Part shown: in pieces, positions 9,001 to 19,438 of the stretch
Layout: each line of letters starts with the position of its first letter
How positions within the stretch are numbered: the stretch's first letter is position 1
Assembly: GCA_003157015.1 (NCBI GenBank)
Contig: PMIJ01000068.1
Span: 1-37,435, forward strand
Reading direction: 5' to 3'
DNA: 37,435 nt
DNA from: Bacteroidales bacterium
GTDB taxonomy: Bacteria; Bacteroidota; Bacteroidia; Bacteroidales; VadinHA17
Notes under the pieces: generated by a model
What the model saw: only the letters and a program-made list of their open reading frames with translations
Databases searched by the model: none
What the model was told of the DNA's origin: nothing
Position numbers and translations under genes: made by a program

Positions 9001-9576
9001 TTATTCTGTTTTTTCGTGTTTAATCTTTTTTTCGATATTAATGAATACTCCCGCATTTAGAATAAACTGATTATATCTGTTGTTGAATAGAAGTTTAGCT
9101 TCTCCGAAGATATCCAGTATTTCGGTTATTTTAATAAATGTTCCTGCCCCTATATTAAGCCCAAGCGTATTATCACTCTCCTTGAATGAAGGAACTCCCG
9201 TGGAAGTAATTTTATTATTTGCAAACAATATATTAAATCCGGTTAGTCCGTAAAACTGGAACCGTTCCGCAGGATTCAGAATCCAGTGTCCATTTATATC
9301 AAACATCATCGCTGTAATTGTTTGCTTCGAAATTTCACCATTGTTTATATGCGGATAGAAGAAGGTGAAAGAAGGAGAGATATAAAAAGGAGTGCTTATT
9401 TTACAGATGCCTTTGAATGAGATTCCGACAAAACTGCTCTTATTTACTCCTATTGATTGTTCATGAAAATGAAAGCCGCTGCTCAAAGATAAGCCTCCTC
9501 CCATCCCTGTAAACTGACCATTAGCAATATTCAGCACAGAAACCATCAAAAGCAATGTCACAAAAGACTTTTTCAT
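9001..9576 (-). CDS. Small outer-membrane beta-barrel-like protein, unknown function
   Basis: A 191-residue protein with a cleavable signal peptide (residues 1-20, ending ANGQ) and a body of alternating polar and hydrophobic segments with aromatic girdles (FYISPSFTFFYP, FQFYGLTGFNILFA, LNAGVFINIE), consistent with an eight-stranded OMP_b-brl-type barrel. Residues such as GLNIGAGTFIKI and DIFGEAKLLF resemble small opacity/OmpW-like porin strands. It converges on the polyprenyl synthase with 4 nt between stops. A 7-of-8 match to the -7 element (TATCTTTA, complement of 9625-9632) lies about 50 nt before its ATG. No specific function can be assigned. Confidence 0.65.
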   Translation of the reverse strand: MKKSFVTLLLMVSVLNIANGQFTGMGGGLSLSSGFHFHEQSIGVNKSSFVGISFKGICKISTPFYISPSFTFFYPHINNGEISKQTITAMMFDINGHWILNPAERFQFYGLTGFNILFANNKITSTGVPSFKESDNTLGLNIGAGTFIKITEILDIFGEAKLLFNNRYNQFILNAGVFINIEKKIKHEKTE

Positions 9577-11622
<2,046 letters not shown>

Positions 11623-11659
11623 TTGATTGTTGATCAATATCGCTTATTAATAAGTTGAA

Positions 11660-11905
11660 ATGAAAATAGAGATTATAACACCCGACAAAAAAATATTTGA
11701 CGGGGAAATTAAATCAGTAAGGGTTCCGGGCAAAAAAGGATCATTCCAGGTTTTAAAAGACCATGCGCCCATTATCTCTACCCTCGATAATGGTTTAGTC
11801 AGAATGGTTGATCAGCAGGACAAGGAAATAATATATGAGATCACCGGAGGCGTGATTGAAGTAAAATCAAATAAAATAATTCTGCTGGCAGATTCCATAA
11901 AATAA
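11660..11905 (+). CDS. atpC: ATP synthase F1 subunit epsilon, short form (AtpC)
   Basis: An 81-residue protein equal to the N-terminal beta-sandwich of epsilon (MKIEIITPDKKIFDGEIKSV, PGKKGSFQVLKDHAPIISTL). The C-terminal two-helix domain (about 50 residues) that inhibits ATP hydrolysis in E. coli and Bacillus is missing; this short form is usual in Bacteroidota. The gap to atpD is 37 nt and contains a 12-bp perfect palindrome CTTATTAATAAG (11643-11654). The decarboxylase gene follows 10 nt after the stop. Confidence 0.93.
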   Translation: MKIEIITPDKKIFDGEIKSVRVPGKKGSFQVLKDHAPIISTLDNGLVRMVDQQDKEIIYEITGGVIEVKSNKIILLADSIK

Positions 11906-11915
11906 TGGATTTAAT

Positions 11916-13334
11916 ATGACACCGGATGAATTTCGAAAACATGCCCATGACCTGGTCGAATGGATGGCTGGGTACATGGAAAATGTTGAAACATTTCCGG
12001 TCAAATCGTTGGTAAAACCCGGAGAGATTTTTGATAAAATTCCCGATAACCCCCCTCAAAAAGCTGAATCATTCGACTCATTAATGTCGGATTTTGATAA
12101 AATAATACTTCCGGGCATAACTCACTGGCAGAATCCAAATTTTTTTGCATATTTCCCTGCAAACACCAGTCCGGCATCTGTTCTGGCAGAAATGGTCATT
12201 GCTACTCTTGGAGCCCAGTGCATGATATGGGAAACATCTCCGGCAGCTGCAGAGCTTGAAGAAAAAATGATGATCTGGTTAAGGGAATTAATCAGTTTAC
12301 CTTCCGGATTTGAAGGAGTTATACAGGATTCCGCTTCTACAGCCACTCTTGCAGCAATACTTACGGCACGCGAAAAATCTACAAACTTTTCAGGCAATAC
12401 CGAAGGTTTGGGAAAATCAGGAATTCTTAAAGTATATTGCTCGGAACAGACTCACTCATCTGCTGAAAAAGGCGTTAAAATAAGTGGAATCGGAAGAAAA
12501 AACCTTGTCAAAATACCAGTAAGGAGTGACTTTTCAATGGATCCCGAAAAGTTGAAGGAGGCAATTCTGAATGATAAAGAAAAAGGAGAGATCCCCTGCT
12601 GCGTTATTGTAACCTTAGGCACAACAGGAACCACTGCAATTGATCCTTTAAGAGCCATTGGAGAGATCTGCCGCGATAATAATGCATGGCTTCATGTTGA
12701 TGCCGCTATGGCGGGTACTGCTCTTATTCTGCCTGAGTTTCAATGGATGCTCGATGGTAAGGAGTATATCGACAGTTTTGTATTTAATCCGCATAAATGG
12801 ATGTTTACAAACTTCGACTGCACCGCCTATTTTGTAAAGGATGCTTCATTACTGATAAAAACTTTTGAGATACTTCCTGAATATCTGAAAACCAGAACAA
12901 GGGGAAAAGTAAATGATTACCGCGACTGGGGTGTCCCTCTCGGCAGAAGATTCAGGGCTTTAAAATTGTGGAGTGTTATCAGGACCTACGGAGTAGAAGG
13001 ACTCCGGGAAAAAGTAAGGAATCATATAGGAATTGCAGCGGAACTTTCGGAAATGATCTCAAAAGAGGCTGATTTTGAAATCCTTGCACCAGTTGTAATA
13101 TGCGTGGTCTGTTTCAGGTATTTCCCTGCAGGATATACTGAAAATCAGATAAATGATTTAAATGAAAAGCTTAATCACCAGCTTAATGATTCGGGGAAAT
13201 TATATCTGAGTCATACAGTTTTAAATGGCAGATATACGCTAAGAATGGTTACGGCTCAGACAAACGTTACGATAGGACATGTACAGAATGCATGGCGACT
13301 GATAAAAGAGACTGCCCGCAGCCTGATTTCCTGA
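11916..13334 (+). CDS. Aromatic-L-amino-acid decarboxylase family (PLP group II)
   Basis: Predicted to decarboxylate an aromatic amino acid (Tyr, Trp, Phe or DOPA) to its amine. The 472-residue protein has the group II hallmarks: THWQNPNFFAYFPANTSPAS near 69, the cofactor-stacking H180 in EQTHSS, WLHVDAAMAG (D262), and the Schiff-base lysine K294 in FNPHKWMFTNFDC. In the mobile catalytic loop the DYxxW tyrosine is kept (Y335 in NDYRDW), which in plant homologues separates true decarboxylases from aldehyde synthases, where it is Phe. PLGRRFRALKLW follows. It starts 10 nt after atpC, so it is probably on the atpDC transcript. Substrate preference cannot be read with confidence. Confidence 0.9.
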   Translation: MTPDEFRKHAHDLVEWMAGYMENVETFPVKSLVKPGEIFDKIPDNPPQKAESFDSLMSDFDKIILPGITHWQNPNFFAYFPANTSPASVLAEMVIATLGAQCMIWETSPAAAELEEKMMIWLRELISLPSGFEGVIQDSASTATLAAILTAREKSTNFSGNTEGLGKSGILKVYCSEQTHSSAEKGVKISGIGRKNLVKIPVRSDFSMDPEKLKEAILNDKEKGEIPCCVIVTLGTTGTTAIDPLRAIGEICRDNNAWLHVDAAMAGTALILPEFQWMLDGKEYIDSFVFNPHKWMFTNFDCTAYFVKDASLLIKTFEILPEYLKTRTRGKVNDYRDWGVPLGRRFRALKLWSVIRTYGVEGLREKVRNHIGIAAELSEMISKEADFEILAPVVICVVCFRYFPAGYTENQINDLNEKLNHQLNDSGKLYLSHTVLNGRYTLRMVTAQTNVTIGHVQNAWRLIKETARSLIS

Positions 13335-13339
13335 AAGCT

Positions 13340-16237
13340 TTACATCTGCCTTCGTCCGAAAATCATACCGAATATATTAATATTGAAAAGGAGCTCCATG
13401 GTTGGCGGCCCGCTTATGCTTTTCCATGATGACCGCAGTCCGGTAGAAATCATATATGGGATCCTCAGAAAATGAAAATCGGCAAGCAATTCAAATCCAT
13501 AGGAACTGAAAGAAATTTTATCAGAATTGTCGTAAAGCGGACTAAGTCCATTTGCGGAGAACTGATAAAATGAATTTCCAGGCCCCGAGGCGTAATCATA
13601 AAAGAAGTCTGCCCTGATTCTCTTAAGATAAAGAAGACTGGCGACATTGAAATCAGGGTATACAAGAGGCAGGGCATAATCGGCTGAATAGAAATTCATT
13701 TTCTTTGATATTATATTATTGTAACCACGGGGAAGTGATGAAAAGCTTCCATACAGAAATTCAGCAGGATTCTGTTTTTCAGTTTCTAACTTTATTTTTA
13801 TACTATTATTGGCGAGAATTCCAGGGAAATAAAACGCCGTTTTCAATGATATCTCTGATCCATAAATGGTTTTGTCAAAAGGAGCATTGCGGTAATTAAA
13901 GTCGAGTATCTGTGCCCATTTTGGATATATATCACGAAGCGACAACTGGTAATAATTTGTAAAATAAAGTCTTGTTGTAACAATTGTCTGACCATAGTCG
14001 TACGTCCCACTCTCTTTGTCGTAGATGTATTGATTTTTGTAATCTGCTTGAACAGAGGGCTGCAGGAACTCTGAAAAACTGCCCGATGAAAACTGCAGAG
14101 GTAACGAAATAGTGTTGATGAAGCTTATACCAGGCTTAATATCAGAAGGATTTGCAACATTTGCCATAACTTTGCTTATCTGAGGAAGAGTTCCATAATC
14201 GATTTGTGATTCAATAACCGGGTACTGTCCCTGCCAGGTTATCCGTGAATGAATAAGATTGCGTTTATCGGCTGAATATTCATAACCTATAGTTGAGATA
14301 AGGGTACTTAATGTATTCTGGGTCATAATCGTAACCCCAGGCCGTATGTTCGCCGGGTCAATGTTAAGCTGTGTAACATCCGTGTAGAAAGGCATCCAGC
14401 TGTGAAATCTGAACAGGTGCTGCCATTTTCTGTAAGGTTCAGGGTAATATTTTATATTGCTATTACCGGAATCTGATGTGGTTTTAATTTCAATCCGGTT
14501 GATTAGGAATGACGAAGAATTTAAATTGCTTTTCAGAATTTTCTGTTCAACGGGTATTGAAGCACAGCAGATATTGTTCCCCTGGGAACTGTAATCGCCG
14601 AAGAATATTTTTTTGCCGGCAGAAGTAACATCAATAGTCCCGAATCTTGAACGTGTTACACATTCAGTTTTTTTATCCGGGGTGATAAGATAAACATTAT
14701 CTGTCCCCGAGGAAGAACTTACAAAAAAGAGCGAATCGTTTCTCAGGAATGAAGACTGTAAATCAGCTCTTCCGGCTTCAATTAATGTCTCCCATTCCTT
14801 CCTGTCAGGTCGGAACGATAATATCCCTTCCCCGGCATCTGCAAGGAAAATAAATGTTATTTTCTTGCCGTCTGCGCTCCACTGTGGGTGCTGGAGATAA
14901 ACGTTCCCGGGAGTCTGGAATGTTTGTATTACTGCTCCTGTGAGAGCATCAATAAGCACTAGGCTGTTAATGTTGTTAACGGTGTTTTCAACTGCAACTA
15001 TGTTATTCCCTTGTGGAGAAATAGATGCAGCCAGATATCTCGATTTCCGGCTGAGCTTTATGATTCTTCCGGTTTTAATATCCATTAGTTTAATAACCGA
15101 ATACTCCCTGTTTTGCCATCTGGGATCGGTCAGAGTTTCTACCCAAACCAGCTTACCTTTAGAATATGATATGACCAATGGGTAAATCTGTCCAGTTACA
15201 TGGATTCTTTTTTCGGTTTTATTGGCTGTATTTATCAATACGAAAGAAGTTGGGAAGGACAATGTGGTTTTTATAGCCAGAATACTGTCAGTACCTGCAT
15301 AAACTGGTGAATGATAATCAATATACTTTCCGTTTTTGTCAGGATTTGCCACTTTGTAATCAACAGGGCTTTCTTTAGAAACATCTTTTGTCCAGATAGT
15401 CTTAAGAGTATCGAAAGTTTCCTCCCATAGCTTTTTCTTTTTCAGGTTGTAGTTTTTTGAAAGGCTTATATTTACCGGGTTAATAGTGAATGGTTGCTCC
15501 CCGGTGAATTTAAATACCTTATTCCAGATCTGAGGATCATATTTCGCCAGGGCCAGGGTCACCATTTGAAAGCCTGATTCGTAATAATCGGGCACAAAAT
15601 CCTTATAAGAGCCGTTTATTATTTTATCATAGGAATAGGGTTTATAATTTTCAATTATAAGTGCTTTTAGCTCTTTCTGGAAGGAAGGGGTGCGTCCTCT
15701 GCCCGATGGTGTAAGAGCTGATTCGGCAAAAACTGCATCTCCCTCGATTAACCATGACGGCAGAAGCGATGCAACAATTCCTGTGAACTGCTGCCCTAAA
15801 AGCAGCGACATCCCTTTTGAAAATCCCTGGTTTAATGATTCCATCTGGAGAACATGCGCCAGTTCATGAACAGCAAGCTGTTTTTCAGCAGAAAGAGGAA
15901 TAGTGTTTTGATCAGGTGTCGGATATAATTCCATTCGTTTTGGAGCCCAGGCTACATAGCCATTTGACTGAACGGTGAAATTGTGAATGACAACCGGGAC
16001 GGTAAACTTTTTTTCAGGGAAAAGCAACATAAGTTTTGAATATGCCTTATCAAGCTCCCTGGCGTACAGCATTCCACCGGCCCCGTATTTTTCAGGATAA
16101 ATGACAGTGAATCTGCCTGTTTTAATCTGCATCCATTTTAGAGATGCCGGGTCCTGGCCTGTATCATAATATTGTGCTGAAACAATTCGTACAGATAATA
16201 ATCCGGTTATAAAGAAAAATATTAGTTTTTGTTTCAT
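13340..16237 (-). CDS. Exported HExxH metallopeptidase-like / TolB-like propeller / outer-membrane barrel protein
   Basis: A 965-residue protein in three parts. A signal peptide (1-21) leads into a peptidase-MA-like domain with the zinc motif HELAH (124-128) and a downstream glutamate E165 in SWLIEGDA, the spacing of gluzincin-type metallopeptidases. Residues about 310-600 form a TolB/WD40-like propeller with repeats such as QHPQWSADGKKITFIF and ISPQGNNIVAVE. From about 620 to the end is a barrel-like region with LPRGYNN, an LKRIRADFFYDYASG strand and a terminal GFELLADFHFLRIPYMISTG hairpin, as in surface-antigen (BamA-like) C-termini. It is probably anchored in the outer membrane. The gene converges on the decarboxylase with 5 nt between stops. 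Proteolytic activity is inferred from the motif only. Confidence 0.75.
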   Translation of the reverse strand: MKQKLIFFFITGLLSVRIVSAQYYDTGQDPASLKWMQIKTGRFTVIYPEKYGAGGMLYARELDKAYSKLMLLFPEKKFTVPVVIHNFTVQSNGYVAWAPKRMELYPTPDQNTIPLSAEKQLAVHELAHVLQMESLNQGFSKGMSLLLGQQFTGIVASLLPSWLIEGDAVFAESALTPSGRGRTPSFQKELKALIIENYKPYSYDKIINGSYKDFVPDYYESGFQMVTLALAKYDPQIWNKVFKFTGEQPFTINPVNISLSKNYNLKKKKLWEETFDTLKTIWTKDVSKESPVDYKVANPDKNGKYIDYHSPVYAGTDSILAIKTTLSFPTSFVLINTANKTEKRIHVTGQIYPLVISYSKGKLVWVETLTDPRWQNREYSVIKLMDIKTGRIIKLSRKSRYLAASISPQGNNIVAVENTVNNINSLVLIDALTGAVIQTFQTPGNVYLQHPQWSADGKKITFIFLADAGEGILSFRPDRKEWETLIEAGRADLQSSFLRNDSLFFVSSSSGTDNVYLITPDKKTECVTRSRFGTIDVTSAGKKIFFGDYSSQGNNICCASIPVEQKILKSNLNSSSFLINRIEIKTTSDSGNSNIKYYPEPYRKWQHLFRFHSWMPFYTDVTQLNIDPANIRPGVTIMTQNTLSTLISTIGYEYSADKRNLIHSRITWQGQYPVIESQIDYGTLPQISKVMANVANPSDIKPGISFINTISLPLQFSSGSFSEFLQPSVQADYKNQYIYDKESGTYDYGQTIVTTRLYFTNYYQLSLRDIYPKWAQILDFNYRNAPFDKTIYGSEISLKTAFYFPGILANNSIKIKLETEKQNPAEFLYGSFSSLPRGYNNIISKKMNFYSADYALPLVYPDFNVASLLYLKRIRADFFYDYASGPGNSFYQFSANGLSPLYDNSDKISFSSYGFELLADFHFLRIPYMISTGLRSSWKSISGPPTMELLFNINIFGMIFGRRQM

Positions 16238-16253
16238 TCAAAAAATTATAGCT

Positions 16254-16261
16254 CAAAAATA
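16254..16261 (-). promoter_or_regulatory. Candidate -7 element upstream of the 965-residue protein gene
   Basis: The minus strand reads TATTTTTG, an exact TAnnTTTG match, ending 16 nt before the ATG at 16237. It would give a leader of only about 10 nt, and no matching -33 TTTG is seen, so this is a weak call. Confidence 0.3.
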
Positions 16262-16299
16262 GCAAAATAAGTGAGCGATGATCTGTTTGCTGAGGTTTG

Positions 16300-16396
16300 A
16301 GAAAAAAATGACTATCAGGAATCATGAACATAGTTTCATTGATTTTCAAACAATTTGAAAATAGTTATGCATGATTCCTGATAGTCATTAGAAAAA
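16300..16396. mobile_element. 83-bp MITE-like palindromic element with 7-bp target duplication
   Basis: The 83-bp unit 16307-16389 begins with AATGACTATCAGGAATCATG (16307-16326) and ends with its exact reverse complement (16370-16389), a perfect 20-bp terminal inverted repeat. Inside it, CATA/TATG (16329-16332 / 16366-16369) and ATTTTCAAA/TTTGAAAAT (16342-16350 / 16354-16362, loop CAA) continue the symmetry, so the strand can fold into one long hairpin. The unit is flanked on both sides by the direct repeat AGAAAAA (16300-16306 and 16390-16396), as expected from transposition. It has no coding capacity. The alternative is an ordinary RNA hairpin or terminator with a chance A-rich direct repeat. 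Confidence 0.55.
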
Positions 16397-16554
16397 TAAG
16401 AAATTTTCTTTAATTTAATCCCCGCGAGCGCATTGGCTTCGCCGAGCTCTCCGCCAAGTGGCGGATCGGTTCTTCGTAGCTTGTTGCGAAGAGCTTCAAT
16501 TGAGGCAAAAATGTTTTAGTGTGATACCTCCTGAAGCGGTAGTGAAGAATCAGA
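16397..16554. repeat. GC-rich intergenic segment with short inverted repeats
   Basis: This is the rest of the 317-bp gap between the response regulator and the 965-residue protein gene. A GC-rich block (about 16420-16500) in otherwise AT-rich DNA holds CCGCC-AAGT-GGCGG (16451-16464), TCTTCG/CGAAGA arms (16471-16476 and 16487-16492) and GAAGAGCTTC. It resembles palindromic intergenic repeats common in Bacteroidota. It may act as a terminator for the response regulator, but no T-run follows on the minus strand. No ORF is supported. Confidence 0.4.
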
Positions 16555-16977
16555 TCAGTAAGAATGAGGAACTGAAATACTTGATTTAAGGTATTTTTCG
16601 AGAAGGAAAAAGATTTTTTCCGGGTAAATGGGTTTTAAGATATACTCATTGCAACCTGCAATATAAGCCTCTGTTTTAGCCTGTTCGGATGAGTAAGCTG
16701 TGATCATGATGACGGGCGTGCTTTTTCTGTCTTTTCTTAGTATTCTGATGCATTCGATACCATTGATCAGAGGCACAAGAAAATCCATAAAAACCAGGTC
16801 AATTGGGTTGTTTTCAAGGGCAAGATAATCAACAAACTCTTTTCCGGTATGAAATATCTTTACCTCAGCACCAGAATTTTTTAGAAGAGTCTCATAATAC
16901 CTGACTGAAGGCTTATCGTCCTCAACAATAATTATATTTTTGCCTGTAAGTTCTAAATTGCTGATATTCAATGTCAT
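16555..16977 (-). CDS. Receiver-only (CheY-like) response regulator
   Basis: A 140-residue protein consisting of one receiver domain: acidic pair E19/D20/D21 in IIVEDDKPS, phospho-acceptor D65 in LVFMDFLVP, T93 in MITAYSS and K115 in ILKPIYPE. There is no output domain, so it acts by protein contact or as a phosphorelay intermediate. It is transcribed divergently from the YfiR-SpoIIE phosphatase gene, with 168 nt between the two start codons, a hint that both serve one signalling pathway. A 7-of-8 -7 element (TAATTTTA, complement of 17001-17008) lies about 25 nt before its ATG. Confidence 0.9.
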   Translation of the reverse strand: MTLNISNLELTGKNIIIVEDDKPSVRYYETLLKNSGAEVKIFHTGKEFVDYLALENNPIDLVFMDFLVPLINGIECIRILRKDRKSTPVIMITAYSSEQAKTEAYIAGCNEYILKPIYPEKIFFLLEKYLKSSISVPHSY

Positions 16978-17145
16978 TTATGAGATCGATTAGACATGTA
17001 TAAAATTACGATAAGAAAAGGATCTTAGGGCTGTAGATTCGTTCAATTATTAACATTTTATCAACAATTATGTCAATCTGTAGTAAACAGATATTTGGTT
17101 TCTTGAATTAAATTGTGCAATTTCGTATTAATAAACCTACATAAC

Positions 17146-19041
17146 ATGTTAAGACAAATTCGCTTTGCCAGAGTTTTTGTCCTTTCTTTGGGATTGTTTG
17201 TAATGGCAATATATTCCTTTGGACAGGCACCAATAAATAACGGCACAAGAGCCGTTTTTATTTTTGATATCGCCAAATACATTGATTTTGGCCCAGGCTT
17301 TGCTGATTCGTCAGTTTTCAGAATTGGCATTCTCGACAGAGACGTTTCATTATTTTTCGAAATGGGGAACCTGAGAAAAACGAGAACCAGGATACAGGAT
17401 AAACCTGTGGAGATCGTAAAATTCAATTCTGAAAGTCAGATTATATACACACAGCTGTTATATGTCAATAAAGCAAGCGGATTTAATTTGAACAAAGTAA
17501 AAGCTGTTATTGAGAAACATCAGACACTGCTTATGACTGAAGGTTATGAATTCAGGGAATCAATGATAAACTTTATTGGGGTGGAAGGAGAGATGCCTAA
17601 ATACGGGGTAAATGAAGATATGATTAACAAAGCCGGAATGAAGGTCAATTCCAATATGCTGGCTCAGGCCATAAAAACTAAAGAGGACTGGGAGAATCTC
17701 TTTGGAAAGGCAAGTGAAGAGATTGTAATACAAAGAGATACAATACGCCAGCAAATTGAGATGATTAATAATCAGAAAGCAGAAATACTCCATCAAAAGG
17801 CCCTTCTCGACAGTCTTGATAAAGAAATAACTGCAAAGGTGAAGACTCTGAACGACAAGCAAAAGGTTCTTGAAAAGCAGTTTGTTCAGATAAGCAAACA
17901 GCAGGGTGAAATTACTATCCAGAAACAGACAATAGTTGTTCAGCAGAATCAGGTTCAGGTTCAGAAAGATACTCTTTCAAAACAAAAGGAGAAAATTGAT
18001 CTTCAAATGGCAAGACTGGATGAGCAGCTGAAAAGAATTTCAGAGCAGGACAGCAAAATAAAAGTTCAGCTTGAAGCTATTGAAAAACAGAAGCTGGTGC
18101 TGTATTTTGTTATTTTCGCCCTCCTTTTGGTAAGTTTCCTGGGGTATTACATATATCGGGGATATAAAATAAAAAAAGAGGCAAATATCAAGCTTGAAGA
18201 GAAAAACAGGACGATCTCTCTGCAAAAAGATGAAATCGAAAAGCAAAGGGATCTTGCTGCTGCCCAGAGGGATCAGATAGGATACCAGAAAAGGCATATC
18301 GAAGATAGTATCATGTATGCCAAAAGAATACAAACTGCACTTATTCCGTCTCTGGAGCTTTTCAGCGATAAGCTTGAGCACTTTGTTCTGTATAAGCCTC
18401 TCGCAATCGTAAGTGGTGACTTTTATTGGGTAAGCACACAGTCCAACCCACAGGTGATTATTTCTGCCGACTGTACCGGACATGGAGTTCCCGGGGCATT
18501 CATGAGTATGCTCGGAGTAACAATGCTTAACGAAATTATTAATGGTAAGCATATACTGGAACCTGACCAGATAATTGAAAACCTGCGCCAGGGAATAATT
18601 AAATCATTAAAGCAGGTCGCAGAAGAAGACAGCATTAAAGACGGGATGGATATTGCCGTTTGTGTTGTTGATTTCGATAAAAATATTTTATGGTATGCCG
18701 GAGCCAACAGCCCTATGTACCATGTCAGAGGAGGTGAACTTACCCATTACAGGGCTGATAAAATGCCAGTGGCAATCCATTACAGGATGGAGCCATTCAC
18801 ACTTCATAAAATTGACTTGCAGAAGGGAGATGCTTTTTATATTTTTTCAGATGGTTTTGCCGATCAGTTTGGCGGACCAAATCAGAAAAAATTTATGTCA
18901 ATGCAACTCAGGGAAACACTTGTTACCATGTCGGGAGTGCCAATGCTTCAACAAGGGGAACGGCTTAATAAGATATTTGAAGAGTGGCGCGGCGACAGCC
19001 CACAGATTGATGATGTTACTTTAATCGGGGTGAGATACTGA
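17146..19041 (+). CDS. YfiR-like sensor / coiled coil / SpoIIE-type PP2C phosphatase
   Basis: A 631-residue membrane-anchored regulator. A signal peptide (1-27, ending SFGQ) is followed by a YfiR/DUF4154-like exported domain (about 33-180; FIFDIAKYIDF near its start, SMINFIG and MKVNSNMLAQA near its end), a long Gln/Lys-rich coiled coil (about 190-315), a membrane helix (317-338), a short second coiled coil and a cytosolic PP2C/SpoIIE domain. Phosphatase motifs are GDFYW (424-428), DCTGHGVPGAFMS (from 442), DGMD, YAGANSP, SDGFADQFGG and a terminal DDVTLIGVR, so the metal-binding aspartates are kept. The start is ATG 17146; a TTG 11 codons earlier would place extra residues before the signal peptide. 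The likely job is dephosphorylating an anti-sigma antagonist-type protein in response to a periplasmic cue, by analogy with RsbU-like enzymes. Confidence 0.88.
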   Translation: MLRQIRFARVFVLSLGLFVMAIYSFGQAPINNGTRAVFIFDIAKYIDFGPGFADSSVFRIGILDRDVSLFFEMGNLRKTRTRIQDKPVEIVKFNSESQIIYTQLLYVNKASGFNLNKVKAVIEKHQTLLMTEGYEFRESMINFIGVEGEMPKYGVNEDMINKAGMKVNSNMLAQAIKTKEDWENLFGKASEEIVIQRDTIRQQIEMINNQKAEILHQKALLDSLDKEITAKVKTLNDKQKVLEKQFVQISKQQGEITIQKQTIVVQQNQVQVQKDTLSKQKEKIDLQMARLDEQLKRISEQDSKIKVQLEAIEKQKLVLYFVIFALLLVSFLGYYIYRGYKIKKEANIKLEEKNRTISLQKDEIEKQRDLAAAQRDQIGYQKRHIEDSIMYAKRIQTALIPSLELFSDKLEHFVLYKPLAIVSGDFYWVSTQSNPQVIISADCTGHGVPGAFMSMLGVTMLNEIINGKHILEPDQIIENLRQGIIKSLKQVAEEDSIKDGMDIAVCVVDFDKNILWYAGANSPMYHVRGGELTHYRADKMPVAIHYRMEPFTLHKIDLQKGDAFYIFSDGFADQFGGPNQKKFMSMQLRETLVTMSGVPMLQQGERLNKIFEEWRGDSPQIDDVTLIGVRY

Positions 19042-19266
19042 TTACTGGCAAACCCATTTGGTTGTAACTCCTAAAACAGTTACAGGCTGGGTAGCTTCTA
19101 TCCCGAGTAATGATGCATCGCAATATTCCGTGTCACTTCCGGTTGTAAGTAAATTTCCGCCTGAATCGTATGTATTTTGTGAGCAAACCTTGCAATTCTT
19201 CTGGCATGCGGTAAATGACAAAGCAATAAATACAAATCCGGCAGCATACAATAGTATTCTTTTCAT
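19042..19266 (-). CDS. Small Cys-rich lipoprotein, unknown function
   Basis: A 74-residue protein starting MKRILLYAAGFVFIALSFTAC, a lipoprotein signal with the acylated cysteine at about residue 21 (the -3 Phe is not ideal). The mature part has CQKNCKVCSQ, NLLTTGSDTEYCD and a terminal VCQ; similar tiny lipoproteins with a C-x-x-C head and a YC-x motif occur in Bacteroidota. The frame is open for 58 codons upstream, but that part has no signal-peptide sense and overlaps the promoter region of the next gene, so the Met at 19266 is chosen. Its stop codon abuts that of the phosphatase gene with no spacer. Confidence 0.6.
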   Translation of the reverse strand: MKRILLYAAGFVFIALSFTACQKNCKVCSQNTYDSGGNLLTTGSDTEYCDASLLGIEATQPVTVLGVTTKWVCQ

Positions 19267-19438
19267 ACAGGTTAGATTTGATAACAAATATACAAAAACT
19301 CTTTTCTCCGTAGTAAAGAAACAGTAGAAAATGGCAGTGCTTTTAAAATATTCGGCTGTGCTATGCATCATATCCTTAAAAAGACAGTCATTTGAGCAGG
19401 AATGAAAATATTTATAAATTGCATAAAAATTAATTGTC

